Source of the DNA: Phytoseiulus persimilis
Taxonomy: Eukaryota; Arthropoda; Arachnida; Mesostigmata; Phytoseiidae
Direction of reading: 5' to 3'
Length of the DNA stretch: 64,000 nucleotides
NCBI GenBank assembly: GCA_037576195.1
Contig: CM075104.1
Coordinates: forward strand, 16,198,211 to 16,262,210
Numbering within the stretch: position 1 is the stretch's first letter; the number at the start of each line of letters is the position of its first letter. Both the position numbers and the translations under genes were made by a program. Below, in pieces: positions 11,135 to 24,236 of the stretch. The notes beneath the pieces are model-generated. The model had not been told where the DNA came from and did not search any database. It saw only the letters and a program-made list of their open reading frames with translations.

Positions 11135-11602
11135 TTAGCGGCGCGCTGTAGGAGATGCAGAGAAAGGAGACACTAGTCGTACACGACTGATACTTCCTCC
11201 GGTACAATCCATCCCTGAATCGTACCGTGCTCGAGCCCCGGGGAATCGGCTGAACCTCTTGCGTGACGGCCCAGACCACGGAAAGCTTTCAAGCGTTTCT
11301 TTTCGGATTCGAGCGTTCAGATCCACTCTAATCTGTTTTATAATCACAACCGATAGAAATCTCAGATAAGTTTCCTCGCTACGGAGTCGCTGTTCGACGA
11401 GGTTCCGCTCGGGCGAGGGCCCGACGGTCGTCTTCGGAAGAAAGGGGCCCAAATTATTCGGCAATAGATCACTGGCCGAATCAATTTTCAAAAGCTTGTT
11501 TTCGTTGTTGTTGCTCCCCTTGACGCTGATGCCGCCGACAGTGATGGGCTCACTTGCCCCCGAGACAAGGCGAGATAGGGATCTTCTTCTTCTACCAGAA
11601 AA
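11135..11602 (-). CDS. candidate coding exon, unknown protein
   Basis: On the minus strand the frame is open for 155 codons (11602 to 11138). Its first two thirds look like real protein: SGASEPITVGGISVKGSNNN, then KIDSASDLLPNNLGPFLPKT, then an amphipathic segment VEQRLRSEETYLRFL. The last third turns Arg/Ser/Pro-rich, suggesting the exon ends near 11290-11350. It lies upstream of the minus-strand ATG at 10877, so it would belong to a different gene or to a longer form of that one. Boundaries are not fixed. Confidence 0.35.
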   Translation of the reverse strand, partial: FSGRRRRSLSRLVSGASEPITVGGISVKGSNNNENKLLKIDSASDLLPNNLGPFLPKTTVGPSPERNLVEQRLRSEETYLRFLSVVIIKQIRVDLNARIRKETLESFPWSGPSRKRFSRFPGARARYDSGMDCTGGSISRVRLVSPFSASPTARR

Positions 11603-14600
11603 TCACTCACTACGAAGCAGAAACCTACGACGGGAACCGGAGAAGAGCAAGCAGCGAAACACGAGCCGGGTTGAGAATAACGTAGCCACTCATAGAAGCC
11701 TTTCGGCCGCAACGGTTCGACGCCAGAAAATTGCCTGACTGAAAGTCCTTGTGCGAGTCGTTACGAGCTCATGAGCTGAGTGACAAATGACAGCATCACC
11801 CGAGCCGGTTGAATTCGTTCTAATTTGCCAAAATTCTTCGGAATGACAAATTCCGTCAGCTAATGACCCTCGAAGTATGGAGGATGAAGCCGAGGTGAGA
11901 ACCTCCCGGATTGGCCCGCAGCTCCGATCGGGGCTCTGGTGCTCGGTTTCCCGAAAACGTCCTGAGCCGGTGTCCCTGACTCAGCCCCGGATGTCCGAGG
12001 ATTCCCGACTCGGGTCACCGACTCCACCCTCATCCTCTAATCGTTGGAACGGAGTGGAACCGAATTCAGGAATGGAATAAATCAACTTCTGCCGCGAAGA
12101 ACCCAAAAATCCAGCGTCACGAGACCCCGTTCACCATGCTGGAGCTCAGTTGGTTCCGGCGTTCTCAACATCAGTCTCCTCCATGATTAGATTCTTGGAG
12201 TCGTTCGTGCGTTTGTTTCCGTTGCCGTTCGTTTGTACTGCGTGTCTAAGGTTGCCACGCAACTGTGCCGAAACCCACGGTTAGGAGTGTCATCAATTAC
12301 ACAAAAAGCTCCGAAATGAATGAACTTCGTGAGGATTTCGCGAGCCGGCGCGCAGTCATTGCTCGAGCCTTGTCTTCAGCCACGCGCGGCGGCGTGCAGC
12401 GGCTGCGGGTCCTCCTGTCTGTGTCCACTTCTTCGCTTCAATTCAGGTTTCAGTGAGTTCTCCTGCTTGCCGTAGTAGTCATCTTGTTGGCTCGAGGCGT
12501 TTAGTGGTTGCTCCTTCAAACCAATGTTAGAATGAAGGAAGGAACCAACGAAAGGTCTCAATAAATCACCCTGTTACTCTCAGGAAAGCAACTTGTTTAC
12601 TCTGACGTTCGATCAACGATTCCGCACGAAGACGAACGCAGACGGCAGCAGCGACGACAACAACAACAACGGAATGACGTCGACAGCCGGAATGGAGACT
12701 CGGCCGTAAATGGCAAACCATGTTCAGATCGAACGGCTCCGAGTCAACAATCGCAGCAACACACCGCTCTGCCAGCGCACCCATGTTTGGGAAGAGGCAA
12801 AAAGGACTTGCCAAAGTGGAACATCAGAATTGGTTTGACATAATCTCTGACAGGGATTGAATTTTAACTCAGAGGCCAACGAGTCGGCAGCGCGGGGTAA
12901 CGGCCGCCCGAGCCGCCGATCGCACGGACAATTGAGGGATCAGTCCGGAGGTGCTCAGCTCGCCGGAGGATCGGGCGTTCAGGGCGACCGACACGCGACG
13001 GTGTGTCGGGCACACGTATGACAGAGGCGGATCAGCAGGGCTTGTTCATCGTCGATGAGCTTGGGCGTCGGGAGCAGCAGCTTCTTTAGCTGTAGAGTGA
13101 AGCGTAGCCGGAACGTCGGGCAACCGATGGGGCTTCGAAGACCCTCAGTGTCACCGTTGATGGCAAGGCATCTGACCAGCAGCCGTCTGGCCGAGAACTC
13201 CGTCAAGGGGTGCTGTGATGAGATGCTCCCTTTCTCGCTCCCTTTCATAACGCTATTAGCACAAAGAGGCCCCGCTCCGCAATTTGTAACACAATTACCA
13301 ACGTGCAGATATTACGGCGACGTCGTTGACGTTGTTGCTGTCGTCGTCGTCCTCCTCGTTGCCAACACCCAGACCGGAGGCCAGATCACGCGGGATGATT
13401 TCAGGAGGAAAAAATCAGACTCTCCAGAGAACCGGAGACCCCGGCTGTTGTCTGATGGGAAACGGGGCGAGAAGTGAAAGAACGGAAACAAAGGATAGAA
13501 ACCCAAAAAGGGATGAGTCTCGAGAAGCAATCGAGAACTCGACGGGGCAGTCGGCGGCAACCGACATCCACAACGACCACAGAGCTAAAAACAACGAGGA
13601 TCGTTTCGAGCTTAAATTTCAATTACTTTGGTGTTTGAGACGCACGCGAATGAGGTCTTTTGTTTCGTAGTCGTCGTACTTAGCTTTGGCTAGACGAGCG
13701 AACGAGCCGGGTAAGAAGAGCCGCCGCGTTGGTTTAGCTTCTTCCCGATTTCGTGTCCGTCAGTGTGTCTGCTGTGTGTAATTACGACACCGGGGATCTC
13801 CTCCTCTTTCTTGCTCTCCACTCAACAAGCGCGATTTTATCTCTCGATTAGCTCCTACTTAGATGCTTCGCCGTTCCACGCGACACCCACGTGCCGCCGA
13901 CCCTGCGAGCGTCTCGCGGCACGCTTGATTCGCTCTCGGCAAAGTTTAGTAGAATCGGCGACGACGCCGCCGCGAAACGAAACCATTTGTCAACTTCTCG
14001 ACGATTTTCCGTTCCGTGGCGATGCGATTGGAACCTTCGAGGGCGAATCTTATTGTCCGTGGGACGAAACGCTGTTTTGAGCTTGGAGGGCCGCTGTAGT
14101 ATGCTCGTATTACCTGCATCCGCCGAAATGGAGAGGACTTGGCTTGGACACCTTCGGTTTTGGCGGGGGAGCCTGCTCCCGAATTTCGGCAGAGGCGGCG
14201 TCGTTGAGAACGGCTGAAACAATTGACTGCTGGTCGCGGCTGGAGTCGATCCTCGTTCTAAATATAATTATGACATATTGGACAACACCTACATCCATGC
14301 ATGCAGGTCTGATTTCGCGCTAGAGGCGCAGATATTTCGGGCCTAACGCTCCTGTCCGCTAGGGGACCCGCCAGAGCTCGAAGTGCGGCACGTCCGAGAC
14401 GCGTGCTGAAACCCATCTCGCAAATCTCCGCGCGGAAGCTCTCCGCGAGATCAAGGTTCGCGGAAGAGGGGTTCGATTTGCTCGTCGCTCAACGACCGGT
14501 TGTTTCGTACAACTATACCGGATGCCGGCTCAAGGACGACGATTTCGAATCTCCGAACCGCCGGGCGCCGATTGATGCGTGAACACGTCCCCTCTCAACG

Positions 14601-17140
14601 CGTATGACTCCCGCTTCATCCAAGTCGTTATCGTGTTGATTCGAACTACCTACGTTTGTGTACCCTCATGGAGGGCCGCGGAAACTGTTCCCACCCGCGC
14701 AACGAGCCCACCAAATCTCTATTGCGGGGCCCTCGCCTCAGTGGGAGGGAATCCAGATACGATCCGGAGGGACCTTCGGCTCGGGTGCTCGCGCGGATGC
14801 TGGTTTATTTTCTCGCCGGTGTCTCGAGTGGATCTGTCGACGCCGAGTGATTGTGTGAGAGCATGTAATGAAGACAGCCCGACGGAGATAATAATCTCGC
14901 CCGTCTCGATATGTCGAACATCGGGCGATAATCATTCCGGTACAGTTGTAACTGTTGGCTAGCGCCCGCCCGCAACCCGCGCAGCGGGACGAGGAGACGA
15001 GCTATTTTATTTCTGCAGCGATCCGGCGCGCTTCGCGTTGCCCCTATGTTGTGTTAGTAAGCGGGGTGTCATCAACATCGATATCGGATCGAACAACCGA
15101 TCCAGAGGAAAGTAAGGCAAAGCGAAAGAAAATAATAATTGATCTGGAGAACGCCTCTGGGTTTCGTAAGGCGTTCCGTCCAGGATCCAACCACGGGCCC
15201 ACCGATGCGGACGGGGAAAAGAACATAGCCTGGCGAGCGAAACAATCTGCGCCGTCGATTGACTGATGTGGGAGCGACGTCTCCATCAAACTCAGCAAGA
15301 GTGAGGAGCCGAGGGAGCCCGAACGACCCGGGGTCAAGCCGCTCAAACTCTCTCGTCGTCTGTGAACAGCGACGCCGCTGCGTTTCTCGGGAAACTCCTG
15401 CGATGAGCCTCCGATTGTTTCGGTTGGACAGAAAAACTCGTTGCGTAATCCCAATCGGAGCTGCGGGGAAGAGTCCGAAAATCAATGAGCGGCGTAGGCC
15501 GATGTTAGGCGGAGGCGGCGCTATTTTCGGCGATGAGTCAGATCTACGGAAAGGCGACTCTCATTCCTGAGACAAGGTCTCAAAGTAGGTCCCGAGTATT
15601 GAGCTCTTCACGAGAATTTCAGCCATGACGGCAACAGTATCGCAGCGGCCCAGAATCACAAGATCTTACCGAGTGGACGATCGCACACGGAAGATTCCAC
15701 GACGGGAAAGAATAAGAAAATCTCCGAAGTCGTAAATTCAGCCGCGAATGCTTTGGAAGGCGAACTTACGAAAAGTGAAGCCGAACAGGAATGCGTTGAG
15801 CGAGCAGCGTTTTTCTCTTGAAGAAGCCATCGGCTGCTGATCTTCGCCACCGAATTCGGGCCACATTGGCGCGTTCGTTCACATTTCGATCAATGCATTC
15901 CCCTCGAGTCCGAACTCGGCTCGTAGTTCGCCCGATGGGACTTTTGGGGAATACTCACAACTGGAATCTTTGTCACGATTCGATCGAAGAATCAGACCCT
16001 TCAGTTTGTTGACGTGGTTTTCAGTGCGATTTGCAGCTCACGTGTAGATGTCCTGAAGACATTCTTGTCCGGAATTCGGCCTACTTCGAGCTTCTGGTGG
16101 AAATCCACAGGAGCGGCCTCGAAAGGCGCCGTAGAGCGGGCTTGGTTCAGCTCGCAGGCCCCGAAATCTGGTCCGCGGCCACAGGGGACCTCGCGCGAAC
16201 ACCCTCGGATGGGTATGCTCACGTTGGGCTAGATGAAAACTAAAACATCCGGTTATAACTGTCGATTTCTCAGCTTCACGCTGCAAACGAGTCCGAGCAC
16301 CGTTGTCTAGAGATTTGAGTTCACCTCGAGTCTGCTTCGTCGCTCCCTTAGACGAGTCATCTGAACTCATGAATCCATTATCTGCAATCAAACACGATAC
16401 GTTTGATGGAGTAGATAAGCATCTCGAGTGACTGCTGCCATAGTCAACAGAGAGAGTTATCGAGGGAATGAGCTACGGGATGAGTGGACCCGCATGAGCC
16501 GCGCGCCCTGCTCTGAGGCCTGCTTGTCAGTTACCCCGTTATTACCACCGTCTTCGTCGTCAATGCTGCTGGTGTTATCTGAACGACGGAGCTCGCTCTC
16601 TATCACACGAACATATGGTCTCCGTATCGCGAGGCTGTATCCCATATTGAGCACCCTGCACCGAGCTCCGGCCCAAGCGAGATGCAAAGTCAAGGACAAG
16701 ATCTCAGGAAATATTGTCAAGTTCCGCAGGAAACCCAGGGATGCCGCTCAAGCCACTCAGAGACGAGTGAGCAGTCGCACTAAAATTCAAGAGCTCATGT
16801 TGCTGATGGAGGCAGCAGCAGCGGGAGCGAAGGTGGTGCGGCCTCCGCTATCTGAATCGCCGTGTTCGAGCCGTTAAACACGTTTCAGCGAAAAGGGCCT
16901 TCTCCACCATATCATCGGGAATACTCACATTTTTCCCCGGCCATCCGTGCCTTTCTTTCGTGCATGTGTGACTCGTCGTTCGCTTCCTTAGCGGACACAT
17001 ATATATACGCGCCGAGGGATGAAGGAGAGAACCAGCGTATTCAAGGCGCCGGCCTCCCACCAGCCACGCTTCAACCTCAGATACCGGGCGGTCGAGATTT
17101 CCTTCTTCTCTCGACTTTCTCTCCCTCTCCTCTGTTCGGG
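11603..17140. other. no supported gene
   Basis: This 5.5 kb holds only overlapping frames of 60-140 codons with Ser/Arg/Pro-rich translations on both strands. Short GTT/CAA trinucleotide runs occur near 12655 and 13320-13370. I saw no domain, no strong splice chain and no RNA gene. Confidence 0.4.
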
Positions 17141-17170
17141 TATAAAACACGTCGTATGCTAATGTCAGTT
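17141..17170 (+). promoter_or_regulatory. core promoter: TATAAAA plus TCAGTT initiator
   Basis: TATAAAA at 17141 and the arthropod-type initiator TCAGTT at 17165-17170 are spaced so that the predicted start (A of TCA, 17167) is 26 bases from the first T of the TATA box. A pyrimidine-rich stretch lies just upstream. This is the best-formed core promoter in the window and points to the ATG at 17242. Confidence 0.55.
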
Positions 17171-17241
17171 TGGCTGTTTGACTGCGTGGAGCTTCGCCCG
17201 CCTTCCTGAGGTTGAAGACGGCGGCGCTTGTTCGGAACGCC

Positions 17242-17499
17242 ATGGCAATTCAGCGAGTGTGCGTTCGGGGGAGTCTCAGCTCGATTCTTGTTCCTCTCAA
17301 CCGCGCTATCCAGATGTTTGAAGTGCCTGTTCCACCTTCCGCTCGGCCATCAGTTCAAGCGGACGATTGTCGCGCACATGGGACACGCTTTGAACGTGGT
17401 CTGGAGCGGGCTGACGTGACGTGCGCAAGCTTCACTTGGAGGCGGTTGTCCACAAATGACAGTTTTGGCGGCCTACTGGACGAGCAGCCGTCCATCTAA
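17242..17499 (+). CDS. candidate first exon downstream of the 17141 promoter
   Basis: The ATG has a good context (G at -3 and G at +4) and lies 75 bases after the predicted start site. The frame runs 85 codons to TAA, beginning MAIQRVCVRGSLSSILVPLN. Another frame over the same bases also looks codon-like, so the true product may be spliced or differ from the simple reading. No domain recognised. Confidence comes mostly from the promoter upstream. Confidence 0.3.
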   Translation: MAIQRVCVRGSLSSILVPLNRAIQMFEVPVPPSARPSVQADDCRAHGTRFERGLERADVTCASFTWRRLSTNDSFGGLLDEQPSI

Positions 17500-18453
17500 C
17501 GCGTGCTCAGATACCGAAGCACGCTGCGAATATATTGGCTGGCGTTTTGTGACTACCTCCTGGATCTCCTCGTCGGCCCGACAGCGGATCGACCTGAACA
17601 GCTTTCGCCGCTGAACGGGCTCAACGGAACTCAGATATCGTTCCCTCATCCTTCCTCACGGCTCCTCCGGGAAGCTCCTCGCGCGATGCATGAATTCGCT
17701 AACGATTGTTGAGCCGGGTATGCTCGGCAATTTGCTCTCGGGATCTTCTTTGCACTTGTAGATAGATGAGTACTCTTCACTACTGTTGCCACCCCTTCGT
17801 TCCGCCCCTTCGCCTACAAAGACGAGCGCGGCGTTTCCCCAAATGAAACATTACCCCATCCGAGGGCGCAATATCCTGCCCGCCAGAGTGGACGAGCGGG
17901 CCGGAATAGGGAATACGAGAGCCAAAAAGAGGAGCAGCAACGCTCGAAGATCAGCACTTGATCTCTGGAGGGTGTTGAATGGATCCGAGCATACGCTGGC
18001 CCGCAGATTGGGCGCGGTATCATCGCTTCCAACCAACAACGTTCCTCTGCGAGCCCGCGATCGAACAACCTAGCCATAGCTGAAGAGGAGAGACCCTCCG
18101 GACAGGATGCCCAACTAATTACGTAATGCACAGTGAGATCCATGAGCGAGACAGCGGGTGGGCGGGCGGAAGGAACGATTGAGAGGAATAAGCGACGCAA
18201 GCCAGGAAGACCTCTCGAGAGGATCTTCCTAAGACGATGCCCCCCCCCTCCCGGCCAAGCACCACGCGACTCTGTCCACGACGAAGGCGGCGGCGGCGCT
18301 GAGAGAAATGCCGGGAGCAACATCAGACCAACATGACTCACCCTCGCCGCCGCGCCGTCGAGACCACCCCCCGCCCGATGTGCCGGATGCTGGACGCATG
18401 GCCGGACTGGATGCCGGGGGCCTCACGGTCAACCTTCGGTCAATGTCTGACTG

Positions 18454-18972
18454 TTACACTAAAATAGAAGTTATGCCCACCATGTGTTGTTCCCTAGCAT
18501 TGCGCTCCTTGTTCCTCTCCGCCTTCACCTCCTCGATCACGCTCTCGTCCTCCTGATGGCTGGCCCCGCTGTAACAAGCCCTCGGAGCCATTATATGGTA
18601 ATCAAGACGACCAGGGTGAGGTGGGGTGGATGCACTTTCCGCGGGTGACATGGGGTCGAACAAGGGGGGATTTGGTTCGAGGGCGTAATTGCCTCGAGAA
18701 CCAGGTAGTCGTTGTAGTGATGCCGGTAGTGCCGCCGCCGGTGGAAGAAGCATCGGTGGCATCAGGAGCCTGCTCGGAATGAGGCAGGTAGAGAGTATAT
18801 TTTGGGGAAGGAAGTTGCTTGACTGGCTGGCAGATGGGTGGGCTTGCTTCGAGGGCTCCGAGAAAATCCGCTGGGAGCTTTGGAGTAGCGGCGGAGACTT
18901 GAGGTCGTTTGGCGTCCGGCGGGCGAACTTTATTGAGGAGTCGTGTCGCTTCCTGACATATCCTAGGTCCAT
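18454..18972 (-). CDS. candidate proline-rich exon, unknown protein
   Basis: The minus-strand frame is open for 172 codons. The first part is Ser/Pro/Leu-rich and probably disordered, with PPMLLPPAAALPASLQRLPG. The end is a charged, helix-like run, ESVIEEVKAERNKERNAREQ, followed by ATG-GTGGGC, which may be a weak donor, or the frame ends at TAA (18456-18454). Codon choice in the last 60 codons is convincing. A possible acceptor (TATGTCAG) lies near the front. The domain is not recognised; a cytoplasmic tail or scaffold linker would fit. Confidence 0.4.
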   Translation of the reverse strand: MDLGYVRKRHDSSIKFARRTPNDLKSPPLLQSSQRIFSEPSKQAHPSASQSSNFLPQNILSTCLIPSRLLMPPMLLPPAAALPASLQRLPGSRGNYALEPNPPLFDPMSPAESASTPPHPGRLDYHIMAPRACYSGASHQEDESVIEEVKAERNKERNAREQHMVGITSILV

Positions 18973-18982
18973 AGAGCAGTAG

Positions 18983-21900
18983 TCGTATCAGGGAGACGGT
19001 TGGTATCAGAGGATACGTCGGAGAGAGTCTAATCTCTTATTTTTTCTGTCAGTCGCGAATCTGTCGGTGAGCGCCGCTGATGAGCCGTGTGGGGGGATGT
19101 TCTGCCTGCTTCAAGTTCCTGACGAAAACCGTCGACGCGCGACTTGAGCGACGACGGAAGTTCGCTCTAAAAGAGCTTCCGCTCTGCAGTAAGGAATGTC
19201 GTTATAGGAGCGATGCTCGCCACTGAGCCAACTGGCGTCGTAGTCGACGCGATTTCGAGAGTGGTTTACGTGGCGTAAGGTCTGGTGCGGGTTTTTCGCA
19301 ACCATCGAGAGCTAGTCGCGCCGCGAGTGAGAAATTTTCGCTCGTTAAATTCCAGTTCTGAGAGCTGCCCCATGAAACTGCAAGAGGACCGATCTGAGAC
19401 TTCTCTACTCCGCTCAACGACGAGCTCAATGAGGCAGCGTTCACTTACCTAGCGCGTGGAGGCTGGTCGCCTTCTTGATAGAGTGACGCGTTCGAAATAC
19501 GAGTCAAGTTACCAGCTGCAAGCGCTGTTGTCCTTCCCCGGTCTCCAGGATCAGATTCCATGGAAGGGTGAAGGACTCGTTCAGTCTGGAAGCGTGAGGA
19601 TCGGGCTGTTCGGCCATAACGAGAGAGTTTCCGTTTCACTAGAGTTGTTGGACTCCCGCAACATCGGCAGCAACAATTTCCGCAGCCCAAACTTTATTGA
19701 GCTGCGTTCATGAGTCTGGTTCCATTAGTAAAGGTCCTCCCGCCGCCACGGAGTGAGGCTCGACAAAAATCCCCGGGACAACCGCGAAGAAAGTAACCGA
19801 CGGTAGGTCGCCGCGTCCACGTAGCCGAGACCGATATGGCGGCAAGGGTTGCCGCGCGGTCGTTCACCGGAAATGGGTGAACTGAAGGTGATAGATAATT
19901 CCGGAGTGCGATAGACTGAGATAACGAGGGGAAGAAGTCAACTGTACCGTGTAATAAACTTAGGGGATTAGAAGGCCAGCCTCGCCGAGAGTATGGCTGC
20001 CTCGGCCTGGCCCGTTCCCTAATGCCTAAGTCAGCCGGGCCAGGAGGCCGGCTTAAAGTTTTTTCCATTAGTCCTCCGGCAACTCTCTTGGCAAAGCCAC
20101 GGCTGCGGCTTGTACGGCGGCCTGATGCAAAACGCAGAAGCTCTCTATGCAATTACGTATTGATTACACCGTAGCATGCAGGAATGCGCGTTGCGAAAAA
20201 ATCACCCATCGTCTGGTCAGCAGCGGCAACATCAGCGGAAGGAGTCGCATCTGGTGGAAACAGGTGCCTATTAAGTCTAGTTCTCAAAAAACTACCGAGC
20301 CGTGCATCCTTTAAACAACAAACGCGCATTCGCCCCCGAGAAACCGTGTAATGATATACACGCGAGTCGTTCCCATGGTGTGGCTGGAGCAGGCGGGAGG
20401 GAGGCTGTGGTCTCTATCTTGTTGCCGGAGGGTGCTCCGTTGCCTGCTCTCAGAAATTGAGTTCTGCGACGTTTGAGGAGCCGCCGCTAAGGCGAATCGC
20501 ATTTTGCAAGGGAACGGAAGGAAAACCCCGGTAGTCGGGGCATCGGCAGGAAAATCGGTGGAATGACTTCTGAATTGCGGCGATTTCTCTTTCGGAATAG
20601 CATTGCCACCGACTTAATTGCCGACTCAAATGAGACGCAGACGCTGGCTGTCATGGATTGCTTATTCTCCATGATTCAGCAGAACTTCTCCTTGGGTGGT
20701 AGGCGGCTCCGAAACTTCTGAAACGCAGCTTATTTTTGTTTCGTTCTCCCCTCGGGCTGCTGGTGCTTTCGCTATGTCTGAGACGCCACAAAGTGACGTG
20801 TGATGCCACCAACGCTGCTGATGTTGCCCTACGAGATGGAGGAGAAAAGGAACAGGGGGTGACATATGAATTTCGTTGTTGCCAGCCAAAGTAAGACTCA
20901 TGAATCTTCATGCAACGAGATCTCGCACAAGTAGGAACCGCCACCACCCCAGGATGGACAGGAGATGCGTCTATCACATGACTCACAGCTAGCAGCGGAT
21001 TGCGCCGCACACAGTACAATCTCTCTTTGTATCAGGCTTCATCCTGGCTGCAAAGTTCGGAGGTATCACGAAGTGCCCCTCAGTTCCGTTCGTGTCGGTC
21101 TCAATGCGGTTGCGGTCGAGCCACGAGATTTCCCGAAAGATGATTTGTGGCCTGAAATCCTCTTCCTCCACGAGCAGAGTCAGGGAACTGTGGATCCAAG
21201 TGGGAGATTCGCGCTGCGGAGGAATCGAAGAGTGGCTCGGTGGAAGACTATCCCTTTGGACTCAGGGAAACGGACCACTTTTGATCCTTTCTTCCAGTTC
21301 TCATCCCAGTTCGGCGGTACCAGGCACTCTGAATAACACTAATTGATTGCGTACTTCGATTAGCAAGCTCACGGTTGACTCATTTTTTGTGTTCATACTC
21401 TGGTAGGACAGGATCTGACTGCTACGATCGATTAGCATCGCTGCTTGCGTATGTTCACAACGGTCGCTAACGGTTTTTTGAAGCCTACGCCGCGATCCTC
21501 GCTGGATGCTCGGTCAGCAAGCAGTTCGCTGCTGATAGCTGTGGAGTCATTGCTTTGAAAAAAAAAACTGCTCTCCGCATACACTTGATTTGAGCCCTCT
21601 TTGACCAATTCGTAGAGAGAAGAATGTACATCGTAGAGCTAGGCTGTTACTTCCGAAGCTTCAGGCAAGCAACAGATTCCCTTTCTCTAAAAGTGGCGAG
21701 GACGATCTGGGCGCTCTCCCAAGCTTCCACTTCGACGCTCGGCTTTCATGAGTGTCAGTCTCGTCTCAGGGTTGGAGGGGCCTATCGTTGTCGGCTTCGA
21801 AAGGTTACGAAACTCATGTGTGTCGAGTGCTTCGCCGCGGTGAATTGTTGTCGTTGAATCTTTCGTGCAACGGATTTACTCGCGAACGGACTCCTTGTGT

Positions 21901-22265
21901 GGCCACCGCTGAACGAACGGATATTCTGTGCTTGCTCTCGGACCGAACGTGAGTCTTGTGGGCACTGCCTGAACGGAACAGGTCATCTGATTAGCGCCGT
22001 GGATTCGGCGAAAGCTCAGCGAACTAGATAAATGCGTATCTCAGCATGGATCTCGGGAAGAGATCGACGACGTCGGCTCTCTATTGTCACCTTTGTTGAT
22101 TCGGCGAAATCCCAACAGCACCGTGAGGTTTTACGGGTGCCCGATACTTCACAACCGAGGTGTCAGCTACCGAAAGTACTTCGTGAGCTCTTCTCAGGTC
22201 GTCGGAACCTCACCCGAAGCCTCTGAACAGATCGCATTGTGAAAACCTTCGCCTCCCGACACCTG
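18983..22265. other. no supported gene
   Basis: Overlapping frames of up to 152 codons occur (minus 20152-19694), but none has convincing composition, start or splice pairing. An A-run is present at 21559-21567. Confidence 0.35.
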
Positions 22266-22574
22266 ATGTCAGAAGCAACTCCTCTCACCGAGTCAACGGC
22301 TCAGACAATCTACACAGTATCCACGGAGAAAAACTTGCCCGCTCGCAGCGATCGACACAAACACTCGGAGTTCTTCATGCTCCAATCAAAACTGTTGACG
22401 ATGAGTAGGAAGAAGGATTTCTCAGAATCGCGTTTTGACGAGCCCTTGAAACGAGCTGGTGCTCGGCTGCCTTCTTCGGTGAAGGAATCAATTGACGTGG
22501 ACTCGAGCACGGAACGGTATCGAATCAGAATAATGATCGAAAGCACATTCGTTGAGCCACGAGCAACCTGTTAG
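22266..22574 (+). CDS. candidate open frame, unknown protein
   Basis: From the ATG at 22266 the frame reads 102 codons to TAG, with polar, charged content (for example SKLLTMSRKKDFSESRFDEP, then SSVKESIDVDSSTERYRIRI). It lies upstream of, and on the same strand as, the exon candidates at 23039 and 24237, so it could be part of the same gene. I could not connect them by phase. Start context is weak. Confidence 0.25.
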   Translation: MSEATPLTESTAQTIYTVSTEKNLPARSDRHKHSEFFMLQSKLLTMSRKKDFSESRFDEPLKRAGARLPSSVKESIDVDSSTERYRIRIMIESTFVEPRATC

Positions 22575-23038
22575 TGGGGTTCGCGTAAGGTTCGATCCGC
22601 TCTTAATTCCGTACTCTCCTCGAGCACAACTTATAAGAGACCCGAATAGCTCTTTGATTCAACGCGGCTGTTGGACTTCCGGATATTTATGATTCGGAAT
22701 GAGGAGGGAGTCTGTCAGGCAGCCTGGCTCGTTTCGCGCGGAGTTCCGCGTGAAGAATTCCAAAAGGAAAATGACCGCTGGGAGTCTTTCCGGCCCAAGT
22801 TTGAATTCCTTGCTGCCATTTGGATTCAGGTCTCATATTTCTGGTTCGACGACGAGGGACTCAGCCTCGAGTTTGGACGGACGAGTCCAATGATGCCCTG
22901 TCGGCGTCGCGCCGAACCGACCCCTTCTTGCCGTAACTCAAGCCAGGTAGTTTTGCTTCACGGCGACCGTCTATCCCGTTTTACAGCCAGAGTATTAAAC
23001 TAAGTGACCTAGGAAGGAGATTTTATTTGGCTCTTCAG

Positions 23039-23267
23039 AGCGTTGAAAGTGTCCCGGTCCTTCGACCCTTTGGACCCGAAGCCAAACCTGTCTGGAAAAA
23101 TCGCCGTGGAAAAAACCTTCCGAAAACCGCTGTTCGTCAACCTCCCTCCTTCCGAAGGGGTCTTCATCGACCCGTGGTTTGAGCCCAGCGAGACGCACTT
23201 AACCCCGAACCCATCTGAAGCCAACAGGCCGGCAAATTCGAGAACCAGTGTTCCGAAGACCGTGTGA
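23039..23267 (+). CDS. candidate exon, unknown protein
   Basis: A good acceptor (TTTGGCTCTTCAG) precedes a 76-codon stretch with C-ending codons and convincing composition: SFDPLDPKPNLSGKIAVEKT, then KPLFVNLPPSEGVFIDPWFE. The frame needs two bases from a preceding exon. It either ends at TGA 23265-23267 or leaves through a GTGAGA donor at 23263. The protein is not recognised. The 24237 exon on the same strand has a matching entry phase, so the two could be spliced directly across about 970 bases. Confidence 0.4.
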
Positions 23268-24236
23268 GATCTCTGGTCACCGTGTGGTTGAACACTTAGT
23301 CGTGATTTCTGAGAACGACAACGGCCATCCTCGAAGCGAACGTTCGACAAGGGGGACCGATCTGAGAAAATACTGAGGGAGCGGGAGCTCAGGGACCCGA
23401 AGACAGCGAGAGAGAGAGAGGAACAGAGGGGAGAAATCCGTGATAATCCGCGGGGAGGGGGAGGGGTGACGGGTCTGAACGGAGATGTACTTCGGCTCTG
23501 GAAAGTCGCCCTCGTTTCTCAATATCCGCTCTGAGCTTTACCAATCTTGTAGGTTTCCCACGGATCGGTCGCTCCGTTGCAACTGTTAGTCTTCATTCTA
23601 AACCGGAAATTTAATTTTCTCTGCCTATCGCAGACGGTTTCGGGACTGCACCGAGTTCTGTTCGTGTTCAGAATAAAATTGGATAAGACAGTACGCGCGA
23701 GCGAATCCCATCCAGCCGCCGACCACCTACTCGTCCAATCACATACAGGGCCGGTGAGGGTGGAAGCTTCACTCCGGAAGAGGAGTCATCATGGGGATCT
23801 TGTTCTCTTCTCCTGAAGGACCCGATCATCCGAGTTGGCTATATTCTGTGGCAGAGCGATGCCTGAATGGAAACGTTCAATTCATCTCACCAGTGACATG
23901 GTCAAGTCTCCCCGGGATTTCGAGGTGTTTGTTCATGAGATCGTGTGATAGGATCGAACGAGTAAGTTCACGTCGAAAGAAAGGGCAGCGAGATCGGAGT
24001 CGACGGAATCCGGTTGCCGTTATCACCGAAGTCAGAAAGTTCGGATCTTTCGTCGTTAGCGAGTCGCGATAAAATCTCGCTGCGTCGCCAATTAAGAGCT
24101 TTTCTTTCTTGGTCTCGACGACGGGGGAAGAGTTCCGAAGGAGAAACGAGCCGAAGCAACGTCCACCGCTGAGTGAGCGGACTTTGCGTTCGAAGACGCA
24201 ACGTGTGTAAATTCCTTGGTTGAATCCCGGTTTTAG

